Source: Bacteroides helcogenes P 36-108
GTDB lineage: Bacteria; Bacteroidota; Bacteroidia; Bacteroidales; Bacteroidaceae
Direction of reading: 5' to 3'
Length of the DNA: 64,000 nucleotides
Assembly (NCBI RefSeq): GCF_000186225.1
Contig: NC_014933.1
Location: forward strand, 3,906,001-3,970,000
Below, piece after piece: positions 55,446 to 64,000 of this stretch (the stretch's first letter is position 1; every line of letters starts with the position of its first letter). The position numbers and the translations under genes are program-made. The notes under the pieces were generated by a model. The model was given only the letters and a program-made list of their open reading frames with translations, was not told the origin of the DNA and ran no database searches.

Positions 55446-55476
55446 CAAAGGTAAGGGCTTTTTTATAAACTCCAAA
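55446..55476 (-). promoter_or_regulatory. Consensus promoter of the ilv operon
   Basis: On the minus strand TTTG (55473-55476), a 19-base spacer and TACCTTTG (55446-55453) match the Bacteroides consensus. The start point would be near 55438, about 25 bases before the leader peptide ATG. Confidence 0.8.
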
Positions 55477-55666
55477 CAATTTGAATAAAAAAAAGAAGGA
55501 AATATAAATAATCGTAAGCAAACAGGGTATTAAAATCCTATTCTGTCACTTAACTGTTCCAAATGAAACCATTTATATTACCTGAAAGTGCCGTTTTCCA
55601 ATAGCTGAAACCGCTTAATAATCTGAAATTTACCAGGAATGCTCTGCAGCCAAAACAAATTATTCG

Positions 55667-55674
55667 TATCTTTG
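55667..55674 (+). promoter_or_regulatory. -7 element of slyD
   Basis: TATCTTTG lies 46 bases before the ATG at 55721. The 55477-55666 stretch between the ilv and slyD promoters is AT-rich and I see no gene in it. Confidence 0.55.
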
Positions 55675-55720
55675 CCACCCACTAAGAGTATTTACTAATC
55701 AAATAAAGAATATAGAACGA

Positions 55721-56287
55721 ATGGAAACTGTAGAAAACAAGTACATCACCGTGGCATACAAGCTGCACTCAATAGAAGACGGACAAAAAGATTTCATAGA
55801 GGAGGCAACTTCCGAACATCCATTCCAGTTTATTTCGGGATTGGGATTGACTCTGGAAGTTTTTGAGAACCAAGTGAAAGATTTAAAAGCTGGAGACAAA
55901 TTCGACTTTACCATCCCCACATCAGAAGCATATGGTGAATACGATGACAACCATGTCATCGATCTCCCCAAAAATATCTTCATCATAGAAGGACAATTTG
56001 ACAGCGAACGTATCGTAGAAGGTGCTATCGTCCCTTTAATGACTTCCGAAGGACAGCAAATCAACGGAAGCGTAGTTGAAGTAAAAGAGGATGTGGTTGT
56101 GATGGACATGAATCATCCCCTGGCCGGTTGTGACCTGAACTTTACTGGTGAAGTGTTGGTGAACCGCCCGGCCACCAATGAAGAAATGGCAGAGATGGCA
56201 CGTATGATGAGTGGTGAAGGCTGTGGCGGCGGATGCAACAGCGGATGCAGTTGTGACGGCGGATGCGACAGCGGATGTTGCCACTAA
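55721..56287 (+). CDS. slyD: SlyD-type FKBP peptidyl-prolyl isomerase with Cys-rich tail
   Basis: This 188-residue protein has the FKBP/IF domain layout of SlyD: YITVAYKLHSIEDGQKDFIE, FISGLGLTLEVFENQVKDL, DFTIPTSEAYGEYDDNHV, and the insert domain with MDMNHPLAGCDLNFTGEVLV. The C-terminal tail (CGGGCNSGCSCDGGCDSGCCH) is Cys/Gly-rich, where E. coli SlyD has a His-rich nickel-binding tail. It folds proteins and probably binds metal. It is transcribed alone. Confidence 0.94.
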   Translation: METVENKYITVAYKLHSIEDGQKDFIEEATSEHPFQFISGLGLTLEVFENQVKDLKAGDKFDFTIPTSEAYGEYDDNHVIDLPKNIFIIEGQFDSERIVEGAIVPLMTSEGQQINGSVVEVKEDVVVMDMNHPLAGCDLNFTGEVLVNRPATNEEMAEMARMMSGEGCGGGCNSGCSCDGGCDSGCCH

Positions 56288-56303
56288 AAGATTAAAGAAT
56301 CAG

Positions 56304-56363
56304 AAATAGAGGCTACGCAATCCAAGTTGATTATACATGAACATGTGTAGCCTCTATTTTTTA
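56304..56363. terminator. Bidirectional terminator after slyD
   Basis: AAATAGAGGCTAC (56304-56316) and GTAGCCTCTATTT (56347-56359) are exact reverse complements, with T-rich sequence to the right and A-rich to the left. It serves slyD and the converging gene at 56382. Confidence 0.9.
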
Positions 56364-56381
56364 TTTCCACTTCTCAGTTAT

Positions 56382-57665
56382 TCAATTTTTCCCCGTCATA
56401 ATTTCTAACACCAGCCTATCCGTCTCATTCATCCCCTTTGAGCCTATCTTTGTAAGATTACGGATGCTTTGGTCAACGTCTTCGTCAATGATTCCTTCTA
56501 CCGAAGTCACGTAGCGATTCTCCATTGCCATAATGGCGGAAAGTACGGCAGTTGAAACTCCGGTGGTGACCTTTAATGCGCAGCTTGGCTTAGCACCGTC
56601 ACAAATCATACCCGTAAGATTGGCAATCATATTCTGAACAGCATAGGCCACTTGCTCATAAGTACCTCCCATCAGCCAGGTGATGCCACAACTGGAACCT
56701 GTAGCCGCCACAACGCAACCGCACAAGGCAGATAACCGCCCCAAGCTTTGTTTGATATAAATAACGGTAAGATGACTTAGCATTAAGGCACGAATAAGCT
56801 CTTCTTCTGACTTATTGTTTTCTTCTGCATAAACCAGTACAGGCAAAGTGGCGGAAATACCTTGGTTACCACTGCCCGAATTACTCATCACCGGAATCAT
56901 CGCACCCGCCATACGGGCATCGCAAGCGCCAGAAGTATATGAAAGAATATGCGAAAATACACTGTCTCCCAGAATCCGGTGTTCGTAAGTGCCACGCAGA
57001 ATCTTCCCCAAAGCATGCCCGTAATTGCCTTCAAAGGAGCGCTCCGCAGCAGCCTTGTTCAGACGGGCAGTCTCCAGTATAAAGCGGATCTCATCCAAAG
57101 GGGTGTTCAATGCAAAGTCATAGACTTTCCTCAGATTCAGTTCCAATGTATTTTCTTCTTTCTCACTACAAGATTCCACTTGCTTGCTCAGCAGCACTTC
57201 ATCGCCATGCGCCACATATATAAAGGTAGTATGTCCGCCTGCAATAACAGCGGTAGCCTCGTCTTCACCTGCCCGACAGCATACTTCAATGTAAAGTTTC
57301 TCCTCTATGTTCTCTTTCAGTGAGATCTGGATGCGCTTTTCTTCCATGAAACGTTTGCCTTCGTCCACAGCTTGGGGCGTACAGTCTTTCAATACCTCCA
57401 ACTGATATTTCGACTTACCGACCAAAGCACCCAACGCCACCGCAATAGGCAGTCCTATCATGCCTGTTCCCGGAATACCCACTCCCATCGCGTTCTTCAG
57501 AATATTGGCACTCAAAAGAACCGTTATCTTCTCCGGGCGCTTACCTAATATCTCCGTAGCCTTTGCAACGCACAACGCCACTGCAATAGGTTCCGTACAA
57601 CCAATGGCTGGAATTACCTCACACTTCACCAGGGCTATAATCCGTTGTCTTTCCGCTTCTGTCAT
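56382..57665 (-). CDS. L-cysteine desulfidase / serine dehydratase alpha-like protein (UPF0597, YhaM/CyuA family)
   Basis: This 427-residue protein has the family's Cys-bearing motifs: AIGCTEPIAVALCVAKATEI near the N terminus, TSGACDARMAGAMIPVMSNS with SGNQGISAT, and VAATGSSCGITWLMGGTY. Relatives hold a 4Fe-4S cluster and break down L-cysteine to pyruvate, ammonia and sulfide. No membrane segment is present. The promoter -7 (TACATTTG, 57696-57703 minus) is 31 bases upstream. Confidence 0.88.
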   Translation of the reverse strand: MTEAERQRIIALVKCEVIPAIGCTEPIAVALCVAKATEILGKRPEKITVLLSANILKNAMGVGIPGTGMIGLPIAVALGALVGKSKYQLEVLKDCTPQAVDEGKRFMEEKRIQISLKENIEEKLYIEVCCRAGEDEATAVIAGGHTTFIYVAHGDEVLLSKQVESCSEKEENTLELNLRKVYDFALNTPLDEIRFILETARLNKAAAERSFEGNYGHALGKILRGTYEHRILGDSVFSHILSYTSGACDARMAGAMIPVMSNSGSGNQGISATLPVLVYAEENNKSEEELIRALMLSHLTVIYIKQSLGRLSALCGCVVAATGSSCGITWLMGGTYEQVAYAVQNMIANLTGMICDGAKPSCALKVTTGVSTAVLSAIMAMENRYVTSVEGIIDEDVDQSIRNLTKIGSKGMNETDRLVLEIMTGKN

Positions 57666-57695
57666 TTTGTCTATGGTATTTGATTATTCGACATG

Positions 57696-57703
57696 CAAAT
57701 GTA
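57696..57703 (-). promoter_or_regulatory. -7 element of the desulfidase-like gene
   Basis: TACATTTG on the minus strand, 31 bases before the ATG at 57665. Confidence 0.5.
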
Positions 57704-57753
57704 GAAAAAAAACGGAATAAAGTACAGATTTAATCTGGAAACATAAAGCAAAA

Positions 57754-57796
57754 AGAAAGAAGATGCACTCACCTTGTAGAGTGTACCTTCTTTCTC
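57754..57796 (-). terminator. Terminator of the DUF4925-like lipoprotein gene
   Basis: AGAAAGAAG plus TGCACTC on the left pairs with GAGTG plus CTTCTTTCT on the right, with small internal bulges. On the minus strand it is followed by TTTTTGCTTTAT. Confidence 0.75.
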
Positions 57797-57807
57797 GTAA
57801 ATCCACT

Positions 57808-57831
57808 GATAAGATTGCCGGCAATCTTATC
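57808..57831. repeat. Perfect 24-bp palindrome without spacer
   Basis: GATAAGATTGCC (57808-57819) is directly followed by its reverse complement. It has the symmetry of a dimeric regulator's operator but lies downstream of the lipoprotein gene, where it may help form the 3' end of the transcript. Confidence 0.75.
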
Positions 57832-57846
57832 TTTACAGCTATTGCC

Positions 57847-59064
57847 TTATTTAGTGAAATTCAGGGATAAATTAAAGTCTTTGGTATTCTCCTTCCAAAT
57901 AGTCTCAATATCCGTAAGTTTCTCAATACCCATCATAGCCAAAGCCATCTTGATCATTCCGGCATTTCCATTATTCGGGTCAGCCAAAATTTTCTCCAGT
58001 TCTACCTGTAGCTTAGGCAACGCCGGCAGAAGAGCTTCTACGAATGGAGTAACCATCACCTTGTCCACATATACTTTCAGCGCATTGCCGTCCACGTTAT
58101 ACTTCAAAGGGATTCCTGTTGTCATCCACTGCATGACCGTAGGCATAAGAGTCTCTACGTTGACACCATATACAGCCAACTTAGCCATGACAGCAGTCAA
58201 ATCACTTGTAGAAGCATTCCCCTCCGTACCAGCTTTCTTCAAGATGGCACTGATACTGGGCACAACATACAACATCCCATCTTTCGCATACCAAAATGCG
58301 AGTCCCTTAGGAGAGTCGAGCCATTCAGTATGCGAAGGATTCAAATTACCATTATCATCTGCACCACCCATGATATCGTTCATATCAACATCAGACCAAT
58401 ACTTGGCTGTAATATTTCCATCCTCTCCAAAAGTCACTTGATTGAGCACATTGACCAAAGCCATAGAGCCAAACAGATTGACAAGATTTGCAGCTTGCTC
58501 CAAATTGGGCTTGCCGATTTCGAGGGCAGACCAAACCAAAAACAGAGGGGCAGCAGCCACCGCACCCTTATCGCTCGTCACTTTGGTCTGTAGTTTCCAA
58601 GTTCCCGTCAATTCTCCTTGTGCTGCAGAATTCAATTTTGAGGTAAGTTGGGCGCTTGCTTTGCCGTCCAAAGTAATGTTGCCCTGCAAGGACAAATCAT
58701 AAATGACGAATGCAGGCGCAGTGCTTTTCGTCATCATGGAAGGAGGGGTGGACAATGAAGACTTACCGGCAAAGAGATATGAACCGTCCGCTTGTTTCTT
58801 CAATTCCACAGGTACTGATATCTCAGAATAACCGGGAAGTACGTTCTTCAGGTTCACGGTTGCTTCCGTAGCATTCTGCACTTTCATCTGCATGCTTCCC
58901 GAAGCTCTTACTTCATCATTAATCTTCAATACAGCGTTGTCACCCGAAATCTCCGTCTCAGGAATTTGCTTCCATGCAGTATCTTCGTCATTGTCGCTGC
59001 TACAAGCAGCAAACAAACTCATTGAACAGATCAATACGAATAAATAAAATAAATTCTTTTTCAT
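57847..59064 (-). CDS. Lipoprotein, DUF4925-like, unknown function
   Basis: This 405-residue protein has a lipoprotein signal (SMSLFAACSSDNDEDTAW). The N-terminal half is built from repeated beta-strand patterns (NAVLKINDEVRASGSMQMKV, EATVNLKNVLPGYSEISVPV) and the rest is helical. It resembles the Bacteroides DUF4925-type surface or periplasmic lipoproteins. No catalytic motif is visible. It is a single-gene unit ending in a terminator. Confidence 0.8.
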   Translation of the reverse strand: MKKNLFYLFVLICSMSLFAACSSDNDEDTAWKQIPETEISGDNAVLKINDEVRASGSMQMKVQNATEATVNLKNVLPGYSEISVPVELKKQADGSYLFAGKSSLSTPPSMMTKSTAPAFVIYDLSLQGNITLDGKASAQLTSKLNSAAQGELTGTWKLQTKVTSDKGAVAAAPLFLVWSALEIGKPNLEQAANLVNLFGSMALVNVLNQVTFGEDGNITAKYWSDVDMNDIMGGADDNGNLNPSHTEWLDSPKGLAFWYAKDGMLYVVPSISAILKKAGTEGNASTSDLTAVMAKLAVYGVNVETLMPTVMQWMTTGIPLKYNVDGNALKVYVDKVMVTPFVEALLPALPKLQVELEKILADPNNGNAGMIKMALAMMGIEKLTDIETIWKENTKDFNLSLNFTK

Positions 59065-59549
59065 ACTCTATGAATACTTGTTTAGTTAATAAAAGAGAAT
59101 GCATGAAAGCATTCCTATTCATTTTCTCTCTATATAGAAAAAGCAAAGTAACATATTTTTTAATTCCCATGCAAGACTTTACAAGGAAAAAGAATGATGC
59201 CTACACCCGCAAAGGTTGCAAACCTATACCGCATAGGGAACACTCCTGCATCGATAACATTTCACTCTTATACCGAACATTGAAAGCCCCCGGATGTATT
59301 GTCCCCAAATAGCCCCATGTTCTTGGATTAACATACGGATGTTTTGGGCATTCGATATAAAACTTCAAGCTAATAAGTTCCGGCAAGAAACGCACTGCCT
59401 CCGGGCATGCAAAAGCGGCAAAAGAACTTTTATCGCCCCAGATAAAACGTTTTTAAAAACTAATTGTTATCTTTATAGTGCCAAAAGTTTCCATTATCAA
59501 GCAACAGATGGCGCATCAGCTTCATATATAAACCTTTAAAGCATTTGTT
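59065..59549. other. Intergenic region upstream of aroC
   Basis: The 485 bases divide the lipoprotein gene and aroC, with no convincing gene. TATCTTTA at 59467-59474 is a weak -7-like match about 75 bases before aroC. I see no further structure. Confidence 0.6.
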
Positions 59550-60626
59550 ATGTTCAATTCATTTGGGAATATTCTTCGCCTTACCAGTTTCGGAGAGTCA
59601 CACGGTAAAGGCATAGGAGGTGTAATAGACGGATTTCCCGCCGGAATATACATCGACACGGACTTTGTGCAGAGAGAACTGGACCGCCGCCGTCCCGGAC
59701 AATCACGAATTACCACCGCACGGAAAGAGGGGGATAAAGTAGAATTCCTTTCCGGCATCTTCGAAGGCAAATCCACAGGCTGCCCTATCGGCTTCATCGT
59801 ATGGAACGAAAACCAGCATTCAGACGACTACGACAACTTGAAAGAGGTTTACCGACCATCGCACGCCGACTATACCTATAAGGTGAAGTACGGCATCCGC
59901 GATCATCGTGGGGGGGGGCGTTCTTCCGCCCGCGAAACAATCTCGCGCGTGGTGGCAGGCGCACTGGCTAAAATCGCCTTGAAACAGTTGGGCATACAGA
60001 TTACCGCATATACCTCACAAGTGGGGCCTGTCCGTCTTGAGGAAAATTATACGGCATACAACCTTGACCTCATCGAGAGCAACCCCGTCCGTTGCCCAGA
60101 TCTGGAAAAAGCCAAAGAGATGGAAGACCTCATCTTCAAAATAAAAGGAGAAGGAGATACTATAGGAGGAGTTGTGACCTGCGTAGTAAAAAGATGTCCC
60201 ATCGGACTGGGACAGCCTGTATTCGGCAAGTTGCATGCCGCCCTCAGCGCTGCAATGCTCAGCATCAACGCCGCCAAAGCCTTTGAATACGGAGACGGCT
60301 TCAAGGGGCTGAAGCAGAAAGGATCGGAGCAGAACGATGTATTCTACAACAATAACGGACGTATCGAGACGCGCACCAATCACTCAGGAGGCATCCAAGG
60401 GGGCATCAGCAATGGGCAGGATATCTATTTCCGCGTGGCATTCAAACCTGTAGCCACCGTACTGATGGAACAGCATACAGTGAACATCAGCGGCATAGAC
60501 ACCACTCTGAAAGCCCGTGGACGCCACGATCCCTGCGTATTGCCGCGTGCAGTACCCATCGTAGAAGCCATGACCGCACTGACACTGCTGGATTATTATC
60601 TGATAGACAAAACCACTCAATTATAA
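59550..60626 (+). CDS. aroC: Chorismate synthase
   Basis: This 358-residue enzyme has the signatures [51 protein letters not shown] and the FMN-binding end region [20 protein letters not shown]. It makes chorismate, the branch point to aromatic amino acids and folate. Codons 121-123 (GGG GGG GGG, 59910-59918) form a run of nine G that is prone to slippage. It starts a probable operon with a peptidase and a NUDIX protein (gaps 16 and 15 bases). Confidence 0.96.
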   Translation: MFNSFGNILRLTSFGESHGKGIGGVIDGFPAGIYIDTDFVQRELDRRRPGQSRITTARKEGDKVEFLSGIFEGKSTGCPIGFIVWNENQHSDDYDNLKEVYRPSHADYTYKVKYGIRDHRGGGRSSARETISRVVAGALAKIALKQLGIQITAYTSQVGPVRLEENYTAYNLDLIESNPVRCPDLEKAKEMEDLIFKIKGEGDTIGGVVTCVVKRCPIGLGQPVFGKLHAALSAAMLSINAAKAFEYGDGFKGLKQKGSEQNDVFYNNNGRIETRTNHSGGIQGGISNGQDIYFRVAFKPVATVLMEQHTVNISGIDTTLKARGRHDPCVLPRAVPIVEAMTALTLLDYYLIDKTTQL

Positions 60627-60642
60627 CCCTCCAAGAATCATC

Positions 60643-61998
60643 ATGGAAATAAAAAAATATATTGCAGAAAACGAAGCCGGTATGCTGGAAGATCTGTTCA
60701 GCCTCATCCGCATTCCAAGCATCAGTGCCAAGCCCGAACATCACGACAACATGCTGGCATGCGCCGAACTCTGGGCACAGTTATTATTGAAAGCCGGAGC
60801 CGATGAAGCATTAGTAATGTCTTCAAAGGGCAATCCGATAGTTTTCGGGCAAAAGACAGTAGATCCCGAAGCAAAGACTGTATTGGTATATGCCCATTAT
60901 GACGTAATGCCGGCCGAGCCGATGGACTTATGGAAAAGCCGTCCTTTTGAACCGGAAGTACGGGATGGACATATTTGGGCGCGTGGCGCTGACGATGACA
61001 AAGGACAGTCTTTCATACAAGTAAAGGCATTCGAATATTTGGTAAAGAATGGTTTACTGAAAACCAATGTAAAATTTATCTTTGAAGGTGAGGAAGAAAT
61101 CGGTTCTCCAAGTCTGAAAAGCTTCTGCGAGGAGCACAAAGATTTGTTGAAAGCGGATGTCATCCTGGTTTCAGATACCAGCATGCTGGGAGCAGACCTG
61201 CCTTCGCTGACCACCGGCCTCCGTGGATTGGCATATTGGGAAATAGAAGTCACAGGACCGAACCGCGACCTGCATTCGGGACACTTCGGCGGTGCTGTTG
61301 CCAACCCCATCAATGTGCTCTGTCAAATGATAAGCAGAGTGACCGATACGGATGGGCGCATAACCATCCCCGGATTCTATGACGATGTGGAAGAAGTCTC
61401 ACAGGCAGAACGTGACATGATAGCCCATATTCCGTTTGATGAAGAAAAATACAAAAAGGCCATCGCCGTGCAAGCCCTCTGCGGCGAAAAGGGATACAGC
61501 ACGCTGGAACGTAACAGTTGCCGTCCGTCATTCGACGTATGCGGCATCTGGGGCGGATATACGGGCGAAGGTTCCAAAACCGTACTCCCTTCCAAAGCAT
61601 ACGCCAAAGTATCTTGCCGATTAGTTCCCCACCAAGATCACCACAAGATTTCCCAATTGTTTACCGACTATATCCTGAACATCGCTCCCGATGCGGTACG
61701 GGTGAAAGTAACACCAATGCACGGAGGACAGGGCTATGTATGCCCCATCACATTGCCTGCTTATCAGGCTGCCGAGAAAGGTTTTGAAAAAGCTTTCGGC
61801 AAGAAACCGTTGGCCGTGCGCCGTGGCGGAAGCATTCCCATTATTTCCACTTTCGAACAAGTGTTGGGAATCAAGACGGTACTGATGGGATTCGGGCTTG
61901 AATCGAACGCCATTCACTCACCCAACGAGAACATGCCTTTGGAGATTTTCCGTAAAGGGATTGAAGCGGTAGTGGAATTCTACCTGCACTATAAGTAA
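60643..61998 (+). CDS. M20-family dipeptidase / metallopeptidase
   Basis: This 451-residue protein has M20 metal motifs: VYAHYDVMPAEPMDLW, RGADDDKGQSFIQVKAFEY, FEGEEEIGSPSLK, and the lid-domain segment DLHSGHFGGAVANP. It hydrolyses di- or tripeptides in the cytoplasm, with two zinc ions. There is no signal peptide. It is second in the aroC operon. Confidence 0.93.
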   Translation: MEIKKYIAENEAGMLEDLFSLIRIPSISAKPEHHDNMLACAELWAQLLLKAGADEALVMSSKGNPIVFGQKTVDPEAKTVLVYAHYDVMPAEPMDLWKSRPFEPEVRDGHIWARGADDDKGQSFIQVKAFEYLVKNGLLKTNVKFIFEGEEEIGSPSLKSFCEEHKDLLKADVILVSDTSMLGADLPSLTTGLRGLAYWEIEVTGPNRDLHSGHFGGAVANPINVLCQMISRVTDTDGRITIPGFYDDVEEVSQAERDMIAHIPFDEEKYKKAIAVQALCGEKGYSTLERNSCRPSFDVCGIWGGYTGEGSKTVLPSKAYAKVSCRLVPHQDHHKISQLFTDYILNIAPDAVRVKVTPMHGGQGYVCPITLPAYQAAEKGFEKAFGKKPLAVRRGGSIPIISTFEQVLGIKTVLMGFGLESNAIHSPNENMPLEIFRKGIEAVVEFYLHYK

Positions 61999-62013
61999 AC
62001 ACAGCGAGACATC

Positions 62014-62568
62014 ATGGAGAAAACAAAAGAAGTCTGGAAGGTGCTTTCAAGCCAATACTTGATAAGAGAACCTTGGTGTACCGTGCGCAAAGACCACGTG
62101 GTATTGCCCAACGGCAATCATATTCCCTCCTATTATATATTGGAATATCCCGATTGGGTAAATACCATCGCCATCACTCGCGACGGACTATTTGTCTTTG
62201 TCCGTCAATACCGCCACGGGTTGCAGGAAACATCCTACGAACTTTGCGCCGGTGTCTGCGAGCAAGAAGATGTCTCACCACTGGTTTCCGCCCAACGGGA
62301 ATTGCTGGAAGAAACCGGCTATGGTAATGGGAGGTGGCAGGAGTACATGCAGATTTCCGCCAATCCCGGAACTCATACCAATATTACTTATTGCTTCCTT
62401 GCAACAGATGTAGAAAAAATAGCAGAACAGCACCTGGAAGATACCGAAAACCTGACTGTACATCTGCTGTCCTTGCAGGAAGTAAAAGCATTGCTGCAAA
62501 GAGGAGAAATACGACAAGCACTAATGGCTGCTCCACTTTGGAAATTTATGGCTGAAAACGGACTGTAA
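62014..62568 (+). CDS. NUDIX hydrolase (ADP-ribose pyrophosphatase-like)
   Basis: This 184-residue protein has a NUDIX helix with RELLEETGYG, preceded by YELCAGVCEQEDVSP; the spacing between the first Gly and the RE block is slightly unlike the textbook box. The layout (about 40 N-terminal residues, then box) fits ADP-ribose/GDP-mannose pyrophosphatase relatives. Its substrate cannot be fixed from sequence. It ends two bases before the topB stop on the other strand. Confidence 0.88.
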   Translation: MEKTKEVWKVLSSQYLIREPWCTVRKDHVVLPNGNHIPSYYILEYPDWVNTIAITRDGLFVFVRQYRHGLQETSYELCAGVCEQEDVSPLVSAQRELLEETGYGNGRWQEYMQISANPGTHTNITYCFLATDVEKIAEQHLEDTENLTVHLLSLQEVKALLQRGEIRQALMAAPLWKFMAENGL

Positions 62569-62569
62569 A

Positions 62570-64000
62570 TCACTCGAACGGCTTGCGGAAAGTACAACCA
62601 TTCTTCCACTCGGAACAACCGTAAGCCGTTCTCCCCTTAATAATCGTGCCTTTCCCACAAACGGGACAAGCCTGACCGACAAGCCCATCCGGCTGTGTGG
62701 AAGCCATACCTCCTTCAGCAGAAGAAACAGCGACATCTGCATCCTGTGCCGTTTTCTTCCCAGCCGTTTGTTTTCTTGGGGTCCTCTTTTTCGGCTCTTT
62801 TTTCGGTTTATCGGTAACCCCGGCTTTATCGGTAACCTTACCGCTTTTCCCGACAGCAGGCATCTGGATAGTAATATGACGGTTACTGTTATCCGAAAGT
62901 ACACTCATCACTACCTCCGATACCATCTGTTTCAACTCTTCCAGAAATTGTCCGGCGTTATAAGTACACTTTTCTATCTCCCGAAGTTTCTTTTCCCAAA
63001 TACCGGTCAGTTCCGCCGACTTCAACAGTTCTTCATGAATTACCAGTATCAGTTCGACCCCCGTAGGAGTGGCTATCAGATTCTTTTTCTCCTTACGGAT
63101 ATAGTTTCGTTTGAATAAAGTCTCGATAATGGCCGCACGGGTGGACGGGCGTCCTATGCCATTCTCTTTCAGCGCATCGCGCAGCTCATCATTATCCACC
63201 AGCTTGCCGGCTGTCTCCATGGCACGAAGTAAAGTTGCTTCTGTATAAGGCCGGGGCGGCTGTGTCCACTTCTCCAACAATCCGGGAGTATGCGAACCGC
63301 TTTCTCCCTTTACAAAAGTCGGAAGGACTTTTTCTTCTTCGCCACTTTTTTCATCTTTCTCTTCCTGAGATTGAGCCGAAGTAGTGCCGAACACCACCCT
63401 CCATCCCGGACTCAATATCTGTTTTCCTGTGGTTTTGAACTCTATCTCCTCTACCTCACCCATCACAGTGGTGGTAGCAAAAAGGCAATCGGGATAGAAC
63501 ACAGCGATAAAACGGCGCGCTATCAAGTCGAATACCCGCCGCTCCATATCCGTCAGGTTCTGCGGATGCTGCCCGGTAGGGATGATAGCGTGGTGGTCGG
63601 TAACTTTGGAGTTATCGAATACCTTCTTTGATTTCGTCAATGTGGTTCCCACCAAAGGCGCCGTAAACACTTCGTAATCCCGTAGTCCTTTCAGTATTCC
63701 GGGACATTTGGGATAAATATCATCACTCAGAAAAGTAGTATCTACACGCGGATAAGTAGCCACCTTCTTCTCATACAAAGACTGAATCAGCTTCAATGTC
63801 TCATCGGCAGAATAGGCGAACTTTCGGTTGCATTCCACTTGTAAGGAGGTCAAGTCGAAAAGACGGAGTGGCGCTTCCCTTCCGTTTTTCTTGGTGACAT
63901 CGGTAATGGTGAAAGGAGAGTTCTTAATCTGCTCCAGCAAAGCAAGCCCGCGTTCACAGTCGGTAATGGGGTCGATACCCCGATTCTCTTCTTCGCTTTT
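62570..64000 (-). CDS. topB: DNA topoisomerase III, C-terminal part (cut by window edge)
   Basis: The frame is open from base 64000 (starting KSEEENRG) to the stop at 62570, 476 visible residues, so the N-terminal TOPRIM part lies beyond the window. The catalytic Tyr lies in KKVATYPRVDTTFLSDDIYP. A Lys-rich linker (KPKKEPKKRTPRKQTAGKKT) precedes a zinc ribbon with four Cys (ACPVCGKG ... YGCSEWKNGCTFRK). It is a type IA enzyme that resolves DNA and RNA entanglement. Confidence 0.95.
   Translation of the reverse strand, partial: KSEEENRGIDPITDCERGLALLEQIKNSPFTITDVTKKNGREAPLRLFDLTSLQVECNRKFAYSADETLKLIQSLYEKKVATYPRVDTTFLSDDIYPKCPGILKGLRDYEVFTAPLVGTTLTKSKKVFDNSKVTDHHAIIPTGQHPQNLTDMERRVFDLIARRFIAVFYPDCLFATTTVMGEVEEIEFKTTGKQILSPGWRVVFGTTSAQSQEEKDEKSGEEEKVLPTFVKGESGSHTPGLLEKWTQPPRPYTEATLLRAMETAGKLVDNDELRDALKENGIGRPSTRAAIIETLFKRNYIRKEKKNLIATPTGVELILVIHEELLKSAELTGIWEKKLREIEKCTYNAGQFLEELKQMVSEVVMSVLSDNSNRHITIQMPAVGKSGKVTDKAGVTDKPKKEPKKRTPRKQTAGKKTAQDADVAVSSAEGGMASTQPDGLVGQACPVCGKGTIIKGRTAYGCSEWKNGCTFRKPFE

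Overview
The window reads as a chromosomal segment of a Bacteroides-type gut bacterium. The evidence is two SusC-like receptors and a SusD partner, repeated promoter elements of the Bacteroides form TTTG-N(19-21)-TAnnTTTG close to start codons, the acn-icd-gltA cluster of the oxidative citrate branch, and several small families confined to this phylum. Nothing identifies the species. Almost every gene looks intact; only the SusC gene at the left edge and topB at the right edge are cut, by the window itself. I see no prophage, transposase, CRISPR array or rRNA. There is one tRNA (Ser, anticodon GGA).

Layout. 1-8 kb: two divergent SusC genes; the rightward one heads a SusC-SusD-lipoprotein-lipoprotein operon resembling oligopeptide-type SusCD loci. 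8-12 kb: a single-domain response regulator, an ABC-F ATPase and a flavin oxidoreductase that has lost its redox cysteines. 12-22.5 kb: a heavy-metal RND efflux operon headed by a small His/Cys-rich protein, an rRNA methyltransferase, and a TonB-dependent receptor preceded by a second small His-rich protein. 23-25.9 kb: an ECF sigma factor between two membrane proteins, then a phospholipase-D/cardiolipin-synthase-like protein starting at TTG. 26-30 kb: thyA-folA, an Lrp-type regulator, an M64 peptidase and an acetyltransferase. 30-36 kb (minus strand): the TonB energising system (exbB, a membrane protein, two exbD, tonB) with tatD and a polyprenyl synthase. 36-39 kb: cmk, ispH, pfkA. 39-44 kb: acn-icd-gltA. 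44-49 kb: an SF1 helicase, two PLP sulfur-metabolism enzymes and many intergenic repeats. 49-55.4 kb: the isoleucine/valine operon ilvD-ilvB-ilvN-thioesterase-ilvC. 55.7-64 kb: slyD, a cysteine-desulfidase-like protein, a lipoprotein, an aroC-peptidase-NUDIX operon and topB.

How the genes fit together. Nutrient receptors (SusCD and the 807-residue TonB receptor) need the ExbB/ExbD/TonB proteins encoded at 30-36 kb. The acn-icd-gltA genes supply 2-oxoglutarate and hence glutamate, the amino donor for the ilv products. The aroC, ilv and sulfur-amino-acid genes make this a biosynthesis-rich region.

The strongest hidden signal is upstream of ilvD. A 24-codon leader peptide rich in Leu, Ile and Val codons, ending in four consecutive Val codons, is followed by a Rho-independent terminator. 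The leader stop codon lies in a 10-base segment perfectly complementary to the terminator's 5' arm. This is the layout of classical ribosome-mediated attenuation. Other notable signals are the oxidoreductase lacking both redox cysteines and the C-terminal His, two small metal-linked proteins sharing a C-terminal LRAPP motif, long perfect inverted repeats between genes, and a GGAGTTA repeat cluster inside the ilv operon.
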